Shown: positions 32,513 to 41,938 of the stretch, in pieces | How the letters are laid out: every line of letters starts with the position of its first letter | Numbering within the stretch: position 1 is the first letter of the stretch | DNA from: Jongsikchunia kroppenstedtii DSM 45133 | GTDB lineage: Bacteria > Actinomycetota > Actinomycetes > Mycobacteriales > Mycobacteriaceae | Direction of reading: 5' to 3' | Assembly (NCBI RefSeq): GCF_000380485.1 | Contig: NZ_AQYG01000041.1 | Span: 1-64,000, forward strand | Length of the DNA stretch: 64,000 nucleotides | The notes under the pieces: model-generated | The model's database searches: none | Told to the model about the DNA's origin: nothing | Seen by the model: the letters and a program-made list of their open reading frames with translations, nothing else | Position numbers and translations under genes: made by a program

Positions 32513-32741
32513 CTATACAACCCCCATCAGCATCGATTGATCGCCCCGACCCTGCTGACCAGAATCGGTAGCTTTCGAAGTTTACCCTTGGGATTGTGAC
32601 CCGGGGCACACTTCACCTGGCTATTGAACGGCTGACACATAGACAGCGGGGCAGCCACGCGGTTAACTGTGACAGCAGGTAACGTACAAAATCTCATATC
32701 GCCGACGCCGCAACGCCGACGCCACCGTCACAGGAGACACA

Positions 32742-34490
32742 GTGCCGAACTGGATCGAACGCACCATCCGTCGCGATGACCTTCAACTCGCGCTCTACGA
32801 GCTCGGCGAGGTCGACAAGCCGACGGTCATCCTGGTGCACGGGTGGCCCGACACCCATCACCTCTGGACCCATGTGGCGCCACTGCTCGCGAAGAACTAC
32901 CACGTCATCGCGTATGACACCCGCGGCTACGGATCGAGCGACAAGCCGGACGAGGTCGCCGCCTACCACCTCAAGGAGCTGGCGAAGGACCTCTTCGCGG
33001 TCGCGGACGCGGTCAGCCCCACCCAGCCGGTACACCTGGTCGGCCACGACTGGGGCTCGGTGCAGCTGTGGGAGGCCGTGACCACGCCGGGCGCCGACGA
33101 GCGCATCGCGTCGTTCACCTCGATCTCGGGCCCGAACCTCGATTTCCTCGGCACCTGGGCGCGAGAGAAGATCAGCAATCCGACGCCGCGCAACCTCGGG
33201 CAGGCCGGATCGCAGATGGCGTCGTCGGCCTACACCGCCTTCTTCCAGACCCCGGTGCTGCCCAAGCTGTTCTTCTCCGCGGTCGGTCGACCGGCCGTCT
33301 GGCGGCAGTTCCTCAAGACCGTCGAGGGCATGGATCCCGCGCAGGTGGTCACCGGACCGACTCTGCACGAGGACTTCCAGTCGGGCCTGAAGTACTACCG
33401 CGCCAACATCGTTCCGCATCTGGCAAACCCCGATCCCCGGAGAACGGCTGTGCCCGTTCAGGAATTGGTCAACACCCGCGATATCGCCCTGCGCGAGGCC
33501 ATCTTCGACGACACCCGCCACTACGCCGACAAGCTCTGGCGCCGCAGCTCGCCGACCGGGCACTGGCTGCCGTACAACAAGCCGACCTACGTCGCCGACG
33601 CCGTCCACGAGTTCATCTCGGGCCTCGGCGGCAACCCGGTTCCCGCCCTCGACCGGGCCCGGGTGGCCGGCGTTCCCGGCCGCTTCACCGGCAAGCTCGC
33701 CGTCATCACCGGCGGCGGCAGCGGCATCGGCCGCGAGACCGCCTATCTCCTCTCGCGACGCGGCGCCGAGGTCGTCATCGCGGACCTCGATCTGGATGCG
33801 GCCGAGGAGACGGCCGGCGTCATCAAAGAGCGTGGCGGACTGGCGCATCCGTATCGCCTGGACGTCAGCGATGTCGCCGCGTTCACCGAGTTCGCCGCGA
33901 CCGTCCGGGACACGCACGGCGTCGCCGACCTGATGATCAACAACGCCGGCATCGGCCTCGGCGGCAGTGCGCTGGACGCGAGCGACGAGCAGATCGAGCG
34001 CATCCTCGACATCAACCTGCGGGCGGTCATCACCGGCAGCAAGCTGTTCGGCAAACAGATGGTCGAGCGCGGCGTCGGCGGCCACATCGTGAACCTCGCC
34101 TCGGCGGCCGCGTTCACCCCGTCGCGATCGCTCGGCATCTACTCGGCGACCAAGGCCGGCGTGCTGCTGTTCTCCGAGTCGCTGCGCGCCGAGCTGGCGG
34201 CCGACAACATCGGAGTCACCGCGGTCTGCCCCGGCATCGTCGACACCAACATCGTCCGGAACACCGAATTCGCCGGACTCGATGCCGCGGAGCAGGATTC
34301 GAAGCGCCAGCAGGTCGACAAGTTCTACCAGCGCCGGCACTACACCCCGGACAAGGTCGCCGCCGCGATCGTCCGGGCCATCGAACGCAACAAGGCCGTC
34401 GCCCCGGTCACGCCCGAGGCGCATGCCGGCAACCTGACCTACAAGCTGGCGCCGTGGATGTCGCGGCTGCTCGCCCGCTTCGACGTCTGA
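32742..34490 (+). CDS. ephD: Epoxide-hydrolase/SDR fusion (EphD-like)
   Basis: A 582-residue bifunctional protein laid out like M. tuberculosis EphD (Rv2214c, ~590 residues), which acts on epoxy-mycolate-type lipids. The N-terminal alpha/beta-hydrolase has HGWPD (residues 33-37, oxyanion) and GHDWGS with the nucleophile Asp103. The C-terminal SDR begins near residue 315 with AVITGGGSGIGRETA, then MINNAGIGL, VNLASAAAFT (Ser) and YSATKAG (Tyr467, Lys471). GTG 32742 has AGGAGA upstream. It is the first of four closely spaced genes. Substrate here is inferred from the family; a lipid epoxide or long-chain keto compound is likely. Confidence 0.85.
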   Translation: MPNWIERTIRRDDLQLALYELGEVDKPTVILVHGWPDTHHLWTHVAPLLAKNYHVIAYDTRGYGSSDKPDEVAAYHLKELAKDLFAVADAVSPTQPVHLVGHDWGSVQLWEAVTTPGADERIASFTSISGPNLDFLGTWAREKISNPTPRNLGQAGSQMASSAYTAFFQTPVLPKLFFSAVGRPAVWRQFLKTVEGMDPAQVVTGPTLHEDFQSGLKYYRANIVPHLANPDPRRTAVPVQELVNTRDIALREAIFDDTRHYADKLWRRSSPTGHWLPYNKPTYVADAVHEFISGLGGNPVPALDRARVAGVPGRFTGKLAVITGGGSGIGRETAYLLSRRGAEVVIADLDLDAAEETAGVIKERGGLAHPYRLDVSDVAAFTEFAATVRDTHGVADLMINNAGIGLGGSALDASDEQIERILDINLRAVITGSKLFGKQMVERGVGGHIVNLASAAAFTPSRSLGIYSATKAGVLLFSESLRAELAADNIGVTAVCPGIVDTNIVRNTEFAGLDAAEQDSKRQQVDKFYQRRHYTPDKVAAAIVRAIERNKAVAPVTPEAHAGNLTYKLAPWMSRLLARFDV

Positions 34491-34515
34491 CCACCCGTAC
34501 CCAAGGAGAACCACG

Positions 34516-35421
34516 ATGGCCATGCCCGCCCTGGATCCCGGCCCCGTAGAGCTGCACGCCCGCAACGTCGTCTTCGACTGGAGCGAGACGCCGCTGCACT
34601 GGATTCCGAACGAGCCCACCGCATCCAACGCGATCAGCGTCGTCAACATGCTGTTCCCGGAGGCCGAGCGCTGGTTCATCGAGGCCTACAACGAGGCGCT
34701 GCCGTTCGTGCAGGACGACGAGCTCGCGGCGACGATGCGCGGCTTCATCGGCCAGGAGGCGATGCACGCCGAGGCGCACGACCACGCCATCGCCGAGTTC
34801 CTGGAGGCCAACGGCATCGAGACCAAGGCCTTCCTCGCGCAGATGGAGTGGCTGTTCCGGAAGCTGTTGGGCCCCAAGAAGGCCGGCTCGGCGAAGGCCA
34901 AGCGCAAGCAGCTCGTCGAGCGGCTCTGGTTGATCGCCGCCGCCGAGCACTACACCGCGATCCTCGGCAACTTCGCGCTCAACAACACCTGGGAAGAGCA
35001 CGGCGCTGATCCCGCGATGATGGACATCCTGCGCTGGCACGGCGCCGAGGAGGTCGAACATCGCTGTGTCGCACACGATGTCGCGGTCTACTTCGGCGAC
35101 GGCTACCTCCGGCGCGCGCGGGCCATGGCCGTCATTCTGGTGGGACTGCTCGCCGTGGTGTTCCGCGGCGCGGCATTCATCGGCGCGCAGGACCCGCACT
35201 ACCGGGGCGCGCACGCGCTGTTGATCCTGCCGCGCTACATGAAGGCCGCGCACAAGGGCCTGCTGCCGTCGCTGCGCTCGGTCCTGTTCGCGACGATCAC
35301 CTACTTCAAGCCGTCGTTCAGCCCGGTCGAGGTCGGCTCCACCGCCCAGGCGGTCGCCTACCTCGCCAAGTCGCCCGCGGCCCGCCGCGCCGGTCACGCG
35401 CCGCGCGCGCTGGAGGACTGA
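34516..35421 (+). CDS. PF10118 metal-dependent hydrolase-like protein
   Basis: A 301-residue protein of the family annotated as predicted metal-dependent hydrolase (PF10118). Possible metal ligands are in GQEAMHAEAHDHAI (~residues 79-92), AAEHYTAILG and GAEEVEHRCVAHDV (~178-191), a helical-bundle arrangement that also resembles diiron carboxylate proteins. RAMAVILVGLLAVVFRGAAF is a hydrophobic stretch that may associate with the membrane. AAGGAGAACCACG precedes ATG 34516. It sits between the EphD-like fusion and a flavin/2Fe-2S reductase, so it may be the oxygenase partner of that reductase; that is inference. Confidence 0.75.
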   Translation: MAMPALDPGPVELHARNVVFDWSETPLHWIPNEPTASNAISVVNMLFPEAERWFIEAYNEALPFVQDDELAATMRGFIGQEAMHAEAHDHAIAEFLEANGIETKAFLAQMEWLFRKLLGPKKAGSAKAKRKQLVERLWLIAAAEHYTAILGNFALNNTWEEHGADPAMMDILRWHGAEEVEHRCVAHDVAVYFGDGYLRRARAMAVILVGLLAVVFRGAAFIGAQDPHYRGAHALLILPRYMKAAHKGLLPSLRSVLFATITYFKPSFSPVEVGSTAQAVAYLAKSPAARRAGHAPRALED

Positions 35422-35427
35422 CCGCAC

Positions 35428-36543
35428 GTGAACCACCTGAACCATCCGCACCAGACCCCGATGACGTCGCCGCCGCCGGGGCTGCACGGTCGTTTCAAAC
35501 ACGACCCCCTGATGGTGCTCGCGACCGGTGTCCTCAAGGCATGGTTCCCGCTGTGGGGGTTGGTATCCCGCGATCATCAGGTCGAATCGGTCAATCGCGT
35601 CAAGCAGTTGCGGCTGGTCGGCCGCGACGTGGTCGCCGAGGACGAGGACGTCGTCGCCTTCACCTTCGCCGATCCGCAGGGCGGCGAGCTCGAGCCCTGG
35701 TTCCCCGGCGCGCATCTGGATGTGCTGCTGCCGTCCGGCCTGATGCGGGAGTACTCGCTGTGCGGCGATCCGGGCGAGCGCAAGACCTATCGCATTGCGG
35801 TGCGCCGGATTCCGGACGGCGGTGGCGGCTCCAAGGAGATGCACGACGTTCTGAACATCGGCGATCTCGTCGGCATCAAGGGTCCGCGCAACGCGTTCCC
35901 GCTCGCCATGCCCGGATTCGGTTCGGGCGCCAAGCATCTGCGCTTCATCGCCGCGGGAATCGGTATCACGCCGATCCTGCCGATGCTGGCCGCCGCCGAT
36001 CGGGTCGGCCTGGACTGGTCGATGCTCTACTCGGGCCGCAGCCTGGCGTCGATCCCGTTCCGCGACGAGGTGACCAAGTACGGCGACCGGGTGACCATCC
36101 GGACCGACGACGAGCACGGACTGCCCACCGCCGCAGATCTTCTCGGCCCGTTGCCGCCGGACACCGCGGTGTATACCTGCGGCCCGGTGCCGATGCTGGA
36201 GTCGATCCGGCGCGAACTCGTCGGGCGGCCCGACGTCGAGCTGCACTACGAGCGGTTCTCGCCGCCGCCCGTCGAGGACGGCAAGCCGTTCACGATCACC
36301 CTGAAGTCCGGCGAGACGATCGGCGTCGCCGCCGACGAGACGGCGCTGTCGGCACTGCTGAAATCCCGCCCGCACACGCCGTATTCGTGCCGCCAGGGCT
36401 TCTGCGGAACCTGCAGGGTCCGGGTGACCGACGGCGAGATCGACCATCGAGACAGTCTGCTCACTGAACCCGAGCGGGCCGACGGCATCATGCTGGCCTG
36501 CATCTCCCGCGCCGCCGGCGACCATCTGGCCGTCGATCTCTAA
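35428..36543 (+). CDS. PDR/VanB-type flavin and 2Fe-2S oxidoreductase
   Basis: A 371-residue electron-transfer protein. The flavin-binding part has FPGAHLDVLLPSGLMREYSLCG (RxYS motif, ~residues 94-113), the NAD-binding part LRFIAAGIGITPILPML, and the C-terminal plant-type 2Fe-2S domain has CRQGFCGTCRVRV plus CISRA as the fourth ligand (~residues 322-362). GTG 35428 starts 6 bp after the preceding stop, so the genes are tightly coupled. It would pass electrons from NAD(P)H to an oxygenase, perhaps the PF10118 protein encoded upstream or one outside this operon. Confidence 0.88.
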   Translation: MNHLNHPHQTPMTSPPPGLHGRFKHDPLMVLATGVLKAWFPLWGLVSRDHQVESVNRVKQLRLVGRDVVAEDEDVVAFTFADPQGGELEPWFPGAHLDVLLPSGLMREYSLCGDPGERKTYRIAVRRIPDGGGGSKEMHDVLNIGDLVGIKGPRNAFPLAMPGFGSGAKHLRFIAAGIGITPILPMLAAADRVGLDWSMLYSGRSLASIPFRDEVTKYGDRVTIRTDDEHGLPTAADLLGPLPPDTAVYTCGPVPMLESIRRELVGRPDVELHYERFSPPPVEDGKPFTITLKSGETIGVAADETALSALLKSRPHTPYSCRQGFCGTCRVRVTDGEIDHRDSLLTEPERADGIMLACISRAAGDHLAVDL

Positions 36544-36579
36544 ACCACACGACCACGACAACGACGTCAAGGAAAAGGA

Positions 36580-37464
36580 TTGAGCGACATGGATATTGTG
36601 CTGCGGGACGGAACCCGGGTGACCGCAACGGTGGCCGGCTCCGACGATCCAGCGGTGACGGTGGTGTTCGCGCACGGCTGGACGCTCGATCATCGGCTCT
36701 GGCACGAGGTGGTCCCGCAGATCGTCGCCGGCGCGACCATGCCGGTGCGGGTCGTCGCGTTCGACTGCCGCGGGCACGGGACGGCGGACCGCGCGCCCGC
36801 CGGCACCGCCACCGTCGAGCAGTACGCCGACGACATCGCCGAGATCGCCGACCGTTACTCGGCGGGTGACAAGTCCGTCATCCTGGTCGGGCATTCGATG
36901 GGCGGGATCGCGATGTCGACACTCGCACACCGGCATCGGGAGTTCTTCACCCGGGCTGTCGGCGGCGCCGCGTTCGTGGCGTCGAGCTGTCTGCCGCTGC
37001 CGAAGCCGCTGAATTTTCTGGCCCGCCATGCCCCGACGGTGCTGCCGCCGGTGCTGCGGCTCGGCTCGATCGGTCCGCGGTGGCAGGCCCGGCTGATCGC
37101 CCGCGGCGTGTTCGGCCGGGATCCGGAGCGGGCCGAGGTCGACCTGGTCGCGCAGCAGGCCCTCGACGGCGACCGGCACGACCTCGCCGCCTTCGCGAAC
37201 TCGATGTGCGACAAGGACTTCACCGATCGGGTCGGCCCGTACGGCATGATCCCGACCCTGGTGCTGGGCGGATCGCGGGATCGGCTGCTGCCCAACGGTT
37301 TGCAGCGAGCGCTCACCGATGCCGTCGACAACGCCCGCCTGACGATCTACCCCGACGCCGGACACCAGCTGCCGCAGGAGCGCCCGACCGAAGTGTCCAC
37401 CGCGCTGATCGACCTCATCGCCGAGGTCGCCACCAACCGTCCGGGTCAGCAGCAGACGGCCTGA
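36580..37464 (+). CDS. Alpha/beta-hydrolase
   Basis: A 294-residue serine hydrolase: VFAHGWTLDHRLW (oxyanion), FDCRGHGTADR, the nucleophile ILVGHSMGGIAM (~residues 104-115), LGGSRDRLLP (Asp) and YPDAGHQLPQE (His). TTG 36580 has AAGGA 6 nt upstream; ATG 36589 is an alternative. It closes the four-gene operon that starts with the EphD-like fusion. Substrate unknown; ester or lactone hydrolysis is expected. Confidence 0.85.
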   Translation: MSDMDIVLRDGTRVTATVAGSDDPAVTVVFAHGWTLDHRLWHEVVPQIVAGATMPVRVVAFDCRGHGTADRAPAGTATVEQYADDIAEIADRYSAGDKSVILVGHSMGGIAMSTLAHRHREFFTRAVGGAAFVASSCLPLPKPLNFLARHAPTVLPPVLRLGSIGPRWQARLIARGVFGRDPERAEVDLVAQQALDGDRHDLAAFANSMCDKDFTDRVGPYGMIPTLVLGGSRDRLLPNGLQRALTDAVDNARLTIYPDAGHQLPQERPTEVSTALIDLIAEVATNRPGQQQTA

Positions 37465-37481
37465 CCCGCACCCCACGAACG

Positions 37482-37522
37482 CAGCGAGCGGGTCGATTCT
37501 CCTCGAATCGACCCGCTCGCTG
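37482..37522. terminator. Very stable bidirectional hairpin between convergent operons
   Basis: An 18-bp perfect stem: CAGCGAGCGGGTCGATTC (37482-37499) with its complement at 37505-37522 and a 5-nt loop TCCTC. It sits between the hydrolase and acyl-CoA dehydrogenase stops. There is no T-run. Confidence 0.8.
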
Positions 37523-37533
37523 TCTGTCAGCCG

Positions 37534-38772
37534 TCAGTCGGCCAGGAGCCCCTTGGCCACGTGGGTCACCTGAATCTCGTTGGCGCCCGCGTAGATCATC
37601 AGCGACTTGGCGTCGCGGGCGAGCTGCTCGACGCGGTACTCGACCATGTAGCCATTGCCGCCGAACAGCTGGACAGCGTCCATCGCGACATCGGTGGCCG
37701 CCTGCGAGGAGTACAGCTTCATCGCCGATGCCTCGGCCAGGCTGATCTGTTCGCCGGCCGCCGCCATCTCCAGGTGGCGGAACACCATGTTCTGCACGTT
37801 GAGTCGCGCGACTTCCATATTGGCCAGCTTCAGCTGGATGAGCTGGAAGTCGGCGATCGGCTTGCCCCACAGCACGCGGTTCTTGGCGTAGTCGACGGAC
37901 AGCCGCAGGCATTCCTCGATGACGCCCAGCGCCATCACCGCGACGCCGGTGCGCTCGGCGGAGAAGTTCGACCGTGCGCTCTCCCGGCCATCGCCGCCGC
38001 CGTGATCCTCGGTCTCGCCGAGCAGGCGGTCCTTCGTCAGCCGGACGTTGTTGAAGAACAGCTGACCGGTCTGCGATGAGGCGAGGCCCATCTTCTTGAA
38101 CGGCTTGGACTGCTCGAGGCCCTCCATGCCCTTGTCGAGCACGAAGGTGAGCACCTTGCGGTCACGGGGGTCGGTGCCGTCCTGCTCGTCGAGCTTCGCG
38201 TAGACCACCATCACGTCGGCGACGGGACCGTTGGTGATGAAGGTCTTCTGCCCGTTGAGGATGTAGTCGTCGCCGTCGCGACGCACATAGGTCTTCATGC
38301 CGCCGAACGCGTCCGATCCCGAGTCCGGCTCGGTGATCGCCCACGCCGCGACCTGCTCGTAGGTGACCAGCTTCGGCAGCCACCGCTCCTTCTGCGCCAG
38401 CGTGCCCCGCGAGCGGATGGTGCCGACGCCCAGGCCCAGGCTCACACCGAAACCGGCGACGATACCCATCGAGACCTTGCACAACTCGCTGATCAGGATG
38501 TAGTACATCGACTGACCGGAGCCGCCCATCATGCCGCCACTGCCGCCCTCGGACGACTTGCCGGACTCGCCGGCCCGCTCCTTCTCCAGCGACTTGTTGA
38601 GCTGATCGGTCATCATCGCGTCGAGGCCGAAGGTGGTGAAGAGCTTGCGGATCAGCGGCGTCGGGTCCTCGCCGCCGTGTTCGATGCCATCGACGTGCGG
38701 CTCGATCTCCTTGGCGATGAAGTCGCGAATCGCTTCGCGCACAGCGAGATCAGTGTCGGACCATTTATACAT
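37534..38772 (-). CDS. Acyl-CoA dehydrogenase (FadE type)
   Basis: A 412-residue flavoenzyme for the first step of beta-oxidation. Residues ~67-92 are a Gly/Ser/Met-rich insertion (GGSGGMMGGSG) absent from most relatives. AWAITEPDSGSDAFGG is the FAD/substrate signature, and VQLFGGNGYMVEYRVEQLARDAKSLMIYAGANEIQ is the C-terminal one. The usual YEGT catalytic Glu is replaced by Ala (YAGA). Glu in FSAERTGVAV occupies the position used by isovaleryl- and long-chain-type dehydrogenases, so the base is probably there. GGAAG lies 8 nt before ATG 38772. Last gene of the thiolase-MaoC-SDR-FadE operon. Confidence 0.9.
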   Translation of the reverse strand: MYKWSDTDLAVREAIRDFIAKEIEPHVDGIEHGGEDPTPLIRKLFTTFGLDAMMTDQLNKSLEKERAGESGKSSEGGSGGMMGGSGQSMYYILISELCKVSMGIVAGFGVSLGLGVGTIRSRGTLAQKERWLPKLVTYEQVAAWAITEPDSGSDAFGGMKTYVRRDGDDYILNGQKTFITNGPVADVMVVYAKLDEQDGTDPRDRKVLTFVLDKGMEGLEQSKPFKKMGLASSQTGQLFFNNVRLTKDRLLGETEDHGGGDGRESARSNFSAERTGVAVMALGVIEECLRLSVDYAKNRVLWGKPIADFQLIQLKLANMEVARLNVQNMVFRHLEMAAAGEQISLAEASAMKLYSSQAATDVAMDAVQLFGGNGYMVEYRVEQLARDAKSLMIYAGANEIQVTHVAKGLLAD

Positions 38773-38811
38773 TCGTCTAACTTCCAGTCGTTTCTGGCGT
38801 GGGCGGGGGCT

Positions 38812-39690
38812 TTACGTCCAGGCGCTTGTCTGTTCGGCGATGAGATCGATCGACCAGGGGCCGTCGGTCTCAGTGTGATTCTTACGCGTCCAACCCTGCA
38901 GCTGCGCGATGGCCCCTCCCTGGACCTCGAACACCTGCCCGGTGAACGGGCAATCGGCGGCCGCCAGGTAGGCCACCAGCGGCGAGATATTCGCCGGACT
39001 GAACGCGTCGAACGCCCCCTCGTCGACCGGCTGCGCGAAGATCGCGCCCATGCCCGGGGTGGCCAGGGTCAGGCGTGTACGGGCGATCGGCGCGATCGCG
39101 TTCACCCGGACGCCGTAGCGCGCCAGCTCCTGGGCGGCGACCAGCGTCATGGCCGCGATGCCGGCCTTGGCGGCGCCGTAGTTCACCTGCCCCGGGTTCG
39201 GCAGGGTGGTGCCGGACGCCGAAGCCGTGTTGATCACCGCCGCGTTCGGCTGGTTGCCGGCCTTGGACTGGTCCTTCCAGTGCGCGGCCGCGTGATGCAG
39301 GACGTTGAAATGCCCCTTCAGATGGACGGCGATCACCGCGTCCCACTGCGCCTCGTCCAGGCCGGCGATGAAGCCGTCGCGCAGGATACCGGCGTTGTTC
39401 ACGACGACGTCCAGTCCGCCGAACGCCGATACCGCCTGCTCGACAAGGCCTTTGGCCCCATTCCAGTCCGAGACGCTCTCCGTGTGTGCGACGGCCCGGC
39501 CGCCGGCCGCGACGATCTCGTCGACGACCTCCTGTGCCGGCCCCGCGTCGGAACCGGTGCCGTCGTTGGCACCGCCCAGGTCGTTGACCACCACCGCGGC
39601 GCCCTCGCGGGCGAACAGCAGCGCGTGCTCGCGCCCGATGCCGCGTCCCGCGCCGGTGACGACCGTGACTCGTCCGTCAAGCTTGCCCAT
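38812..39690 (-). CDS. SDR-family 3-hydroxyacyl-CoA dehydrogenase-like
   Basis: A 292-residue SDR with VTVVTGAGRGIGREHA (residues ~7-22), VVVNDLGGANDG, VVVNNAGILRDG, the catalytic Ser in NTASASG and YGAAK (Tyr, Lys). Sequence features resemble the dehydrogenase part of multifunctional beta-oxidation enzymes and steroid-catabolic SDRs. GGGAGA lies 8 nt before ATG 39690; the longer in-frame extension lies over the MaoC gene and is not coding. Between MaoC (38-bp gap) and FadE (39-bp gap) it would supply step three of the beta-oxidation cycle. Confidence 0.87.
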   Translation of the reverse strand: MGKLDGRVTVVTGAGRGIGREHALLFAREGAAVVVNDLGGANDGTGSDAGPAQEVVDEIVAAGGRAVAHTESVSDWNGAKGLVEQAVSAFGGLDVVVNNAGILRDGFIAGLDEAQWDAVIAVHLKGHFNVLHHAAAHWKDQSKAGNQPNAAVINTASASGTTLPNPGQVNYGAAKAGIAAMTLVAAQELARYGVRVNAIAPIARTRLTLATPGMGAIFAQPVDEGAFDAFSPANISPLVAYLAAADCPFTGQVFEVQGGAIAQLQGWTRKNHTETDGPWSIDLIAEQTSAWT

Positions 39691-39728
39691 TCTCAGTCTC
39701 CCGCTGCCGTTGACTGCCCCCTCCGACG

Positions 39729-40595
39729 TCAGTCGGATATCCGGGCCCAGCCGTCTTTGATGACCACGTCGCCTGCGGCGACGGTTTCGTACTGGTAGAT
39801 CGAGGCGCCGTCGGCGGTGCGGCGGCGCCAGAACGTGCTGGTGATGTCTTGGCCGGGCAGAACGGGTTTCGCGAAGCGGACCGCCAGTTCCCGCAGCCGG
39901 CCGGTGTCGGACGCGCCGAGCTCGGTCAGCGCCGCCCACGAGGTGAACGCCATCGTGCACAGACCGTGCGCGATGATCCCCGGCAGGCCCGCCGCCTTCG
40001 CCGCTTCCTCGTCCAGATGGATCGGCATCGGATCGCCGGCCGCCGGCGAGTACCGGAACGTCTGATCGTCGTCGACATGCTGCGTGACGGTGGCGACCGG
40101 CGCACTGTCGCGCAGGCTCTCGTCGAAGGTGTGGTCCGGCGCCGAATCACCCACGGACTCACCGGCATCGAAGCCGCGGAAGAAGAAGGTCACCCACTGC
40201 TCGTTGACCAACTCACCGTCCGCATCCCGTACCTCGGCGTGCACCACGCCTGGCGTGCCCTTCTCCTTGCCGGTGTAGCCGATGACCCGCGAGCGGGCGC
40301 TCAGTACGTCGCCGGCCCGGATCGGCCGGTGGAACCGGAAATGCTGCTCGCCGTGCACGACGCGGGGGATGAGTTGGTAGGGAACCACTTCCATCGTCGT
40401 CACCACCAGCGACTGGAACATCGGGACGATCGCGAACACCGGCGGCGCTATCTCCCCCGTCCGGTGTGCGGCGATCGGATCGTTGGTCGCCTCGGCGTAT
40501 GCGACGATGCGGTCGCGTTCGACGGGGAAGTCCTCGCCCGGCACCCACTTACCCACTGCTGCCGCGTTGAACGACAACTCACTGAGATCAGCCAT
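39729..40595 (-). CDS. MaoC-type enoyl-CoA hydratase (double hotdog, HtdY/HtdX-like)
   Basis: A 288-residue (R)-specific hydratase/dehydratase with two hotdog halves. The N-terminal FAS1-like half starts GEDFPVERDRIVAYAEATNDP. The C-terminal MaoC half carries FRYSPAAGDPMPIHLDEEAAKAAGLPGIIAHGL, the hydratase-2 motif with Asp and His (the common Asn after GD is replaced by Pro-Met). Length and order match M. tuberculosis HtdY (Rv3389c). ATG 40595 lies 21 bp after the thiolase stop. It performs step two of the cycle encoded by this operon. Confidence 0.88.
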   Translation of the reverse strand: MADLSELSFNAAAVGKWVPGEDFPVERDRIVAYAEATNDPIAAHRTGEIAPPVFAIVPMFQSLVVTTMEVVPYQLIPRVVHGEQHFRFHRPIRAGDVLSARSRVIGYTGKEKGTPGVVHAEVRDADGELVNEQWVTFFFRGFDAGESVGDSAPDHTFDESLRDSAPVATVTQHVDDDQTFRYSPAAGDPMPIHLDEEAAKAAGLPGIIAHGLCTMAFTSWAALTELGASDTGRLRELAVRFAKPVLPGQDITSTFWRRRTADGASIYQYETVAAGDVVIKDGWARISD

Positions 40596-40616
40596 TTCGC
40601 AACCAGATCGGCTGGT

Positions 40617-41825
40617 TTACCGGTCGGCCGGCTGATAGGCGGTCACGACGACCGCGCCGCCGAGGCCGATATTGTGCTGCAACGCCACCTTCGCCCCGGC
40701 CACCTGGCGAGCATCTGCCTGACCGCGCAGCTGCCAGTTGAGTTCGGCGCATTGGGCCAGGCCCGTCGCGCCCAGCGGGTGTCCCTTGGAGATGAGCCCG
40801 CCGGACGGATTGACGACGACCTTGCCGCCGTAGGTGGTCTCGTCGTTGTCGATCAGCTTGTGTCCCTCGCCCTCCGCGGCGATCTGCAGCGCCTCGTAGG
40901 TGATCAGCTCATTGGCCGAGAAACAGTCGTGCAGCTCGATCACGTCGACATCGTCGGGCCCGAGTCCGGACTGGTCGTAGACCTCCTGGGCCGCCCGCCG
41001 CGACATCTCCTTGCCCACCAGCGTCTGCGCCGACTTCGATTCGAAGGTTCCCGGCGTATCGGTGATCATCGACTGGCCGACGATTTCCGTTGCGTGCGGC
41101 AGCAATTCGTTGTGCTCCTGCAGGTAGCTCTCGCTCACCAGGATCGCCGCGCCGGAGCCGTCCGAGGTCGGCGAGCACTGCAGTTTGGTCAGCGGACCGT
41201 AGATGACCCGGGACTCCAGGATGTCGTCGAGCGTGTACTCATCGCGGAATTGCGAGTACGGATTGTTCACCGAATGCTTGTGGTTCTTGTAGCCGATCTT
41301 CGCGAAATGCTCCGGCGTGGAGCCATATCGCTCGTTGTGCTCGACCCCCGCGACGCCGAACATCCACGGCGCGGCGGGCATGGCGAACTCGGCGATCTCG
41401 GCCAGCGCCATGATGTGCTTGGTCATCGGCTGCTCGCGGTCGTTGAAAGTCGTTCCCAGCGAACCCTTCTGCATCTTCTCGAAGCCGATCGCCAGCGCCA
41501 CGTCGGTACGACCGCCACGGATGGACTCGGCCGCGAGGTACAGCGCGGTCGATCCCGTGGAGCAGTTGTTGTTGACATTCATCACGGGGATGCCGGTGAG
41601 ACCCAGTTCGTAGATGCCGCGCTGGCCGGAGGTCGATTCGCCGTAACAGTAACCGGCGAAGGCGATCTCGACGTCGCCGTACGAGATGCCGGCATCCTCG
41701 AGCGCCCGGGTGCCGGACTCCTTGGCCATCGCCGGGTAGTCCCAGCCTTCGCGGGATCCCGGCTTCTCGAACTTGGTCATACCGACGCCGACCACGAATA
41801 CCCGTTCGGCAGTGCGCTTGGACAT
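40617..41825 (-). CDS. Thiolase / lipid-transfer protein (SCP-x thiolase type)
   Basis: A 402-residue thiolase of the nonspecific lipid-transfer group. Cys88 in [12 protein letters not shown] is the expected nucleophile, and His in [13 protein letters not shown] and the [11 protein letters not shown] end are conserved. The internal [13 protein letters not shown] replaces the classical NEAFA loop, as in the Ltp group. GGGAGAA lies 7 nt before ATG 41825. It leads the operon and may cleave 3-ketoacyl-CoA or, as some Ltp proteins do, act in retro-aldol side-chain removal. An imperfect inverted repeat (41871-41890) lies in its promoter. Confidence 0.88.
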   Translation of the reverse strand: MSKRTAERVFVVGVGMTKFEKPGSREGWDYPAMAKESGTRALEDAGISYGDVEIAFAGYCYGESTSGQRGIYELGLTGIPVMNVNNNCSTGSTALYLAAESIRGGRTDVALAIGFEKMQKGSLGTTFNDREQPMTKHIMALAEIAEFAMPAAPWMFGVAGVEHNERYGSTPEHFAKIGYKNHKHSVNNPYSQFRDEYTLDDILESRVIYGPLTKLQCSPTSDGSGAAILVSESYLQEHNELLPHATEIVGQSMITDTPGTFESKSAQTLVGKEMSRRAAQEVYDQSGLGPDDVDVIELHDCFSANELITYEALQIAAEGEGHKLIDNDETTYGGKVVVNPSGGLISKGHPLGATGLAQCAELNWQLRGQADARQVAGAKVALQHNIGLGGAVVVTAYQPADR

Positions 41826-41870
41826 GTACCACTTCTCCCTGAACGTCGACAGCGTTCCCACCACGGGGAA

Positions 41871-41890
41871 CATACATGCAGAACTGTATG
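41871..41890 (-). promoter_or_regulatory. Inverted repeat upstream of the beta-oxidation operon
   Basis: CATACA-N8-TGTATG lies about 50 bp before the thiolase start in the 113-bp gap after the ABC1 kinase stop. It is a candidate repressor site. Confidence 0.4.
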
Positions 41891-41938
41891 CGATTGCGGG
41901 AGCTGCGTCCATAGCTCCTCAACTGGGAGAATGGCGAT

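Noticed and set aside
34408-37476. 1022-codon open frame on the minus strand across three genes
   Set aside because: It mirrors three recognisable plus-strand genes with good ribosome binding sites and shows no conserved motif.
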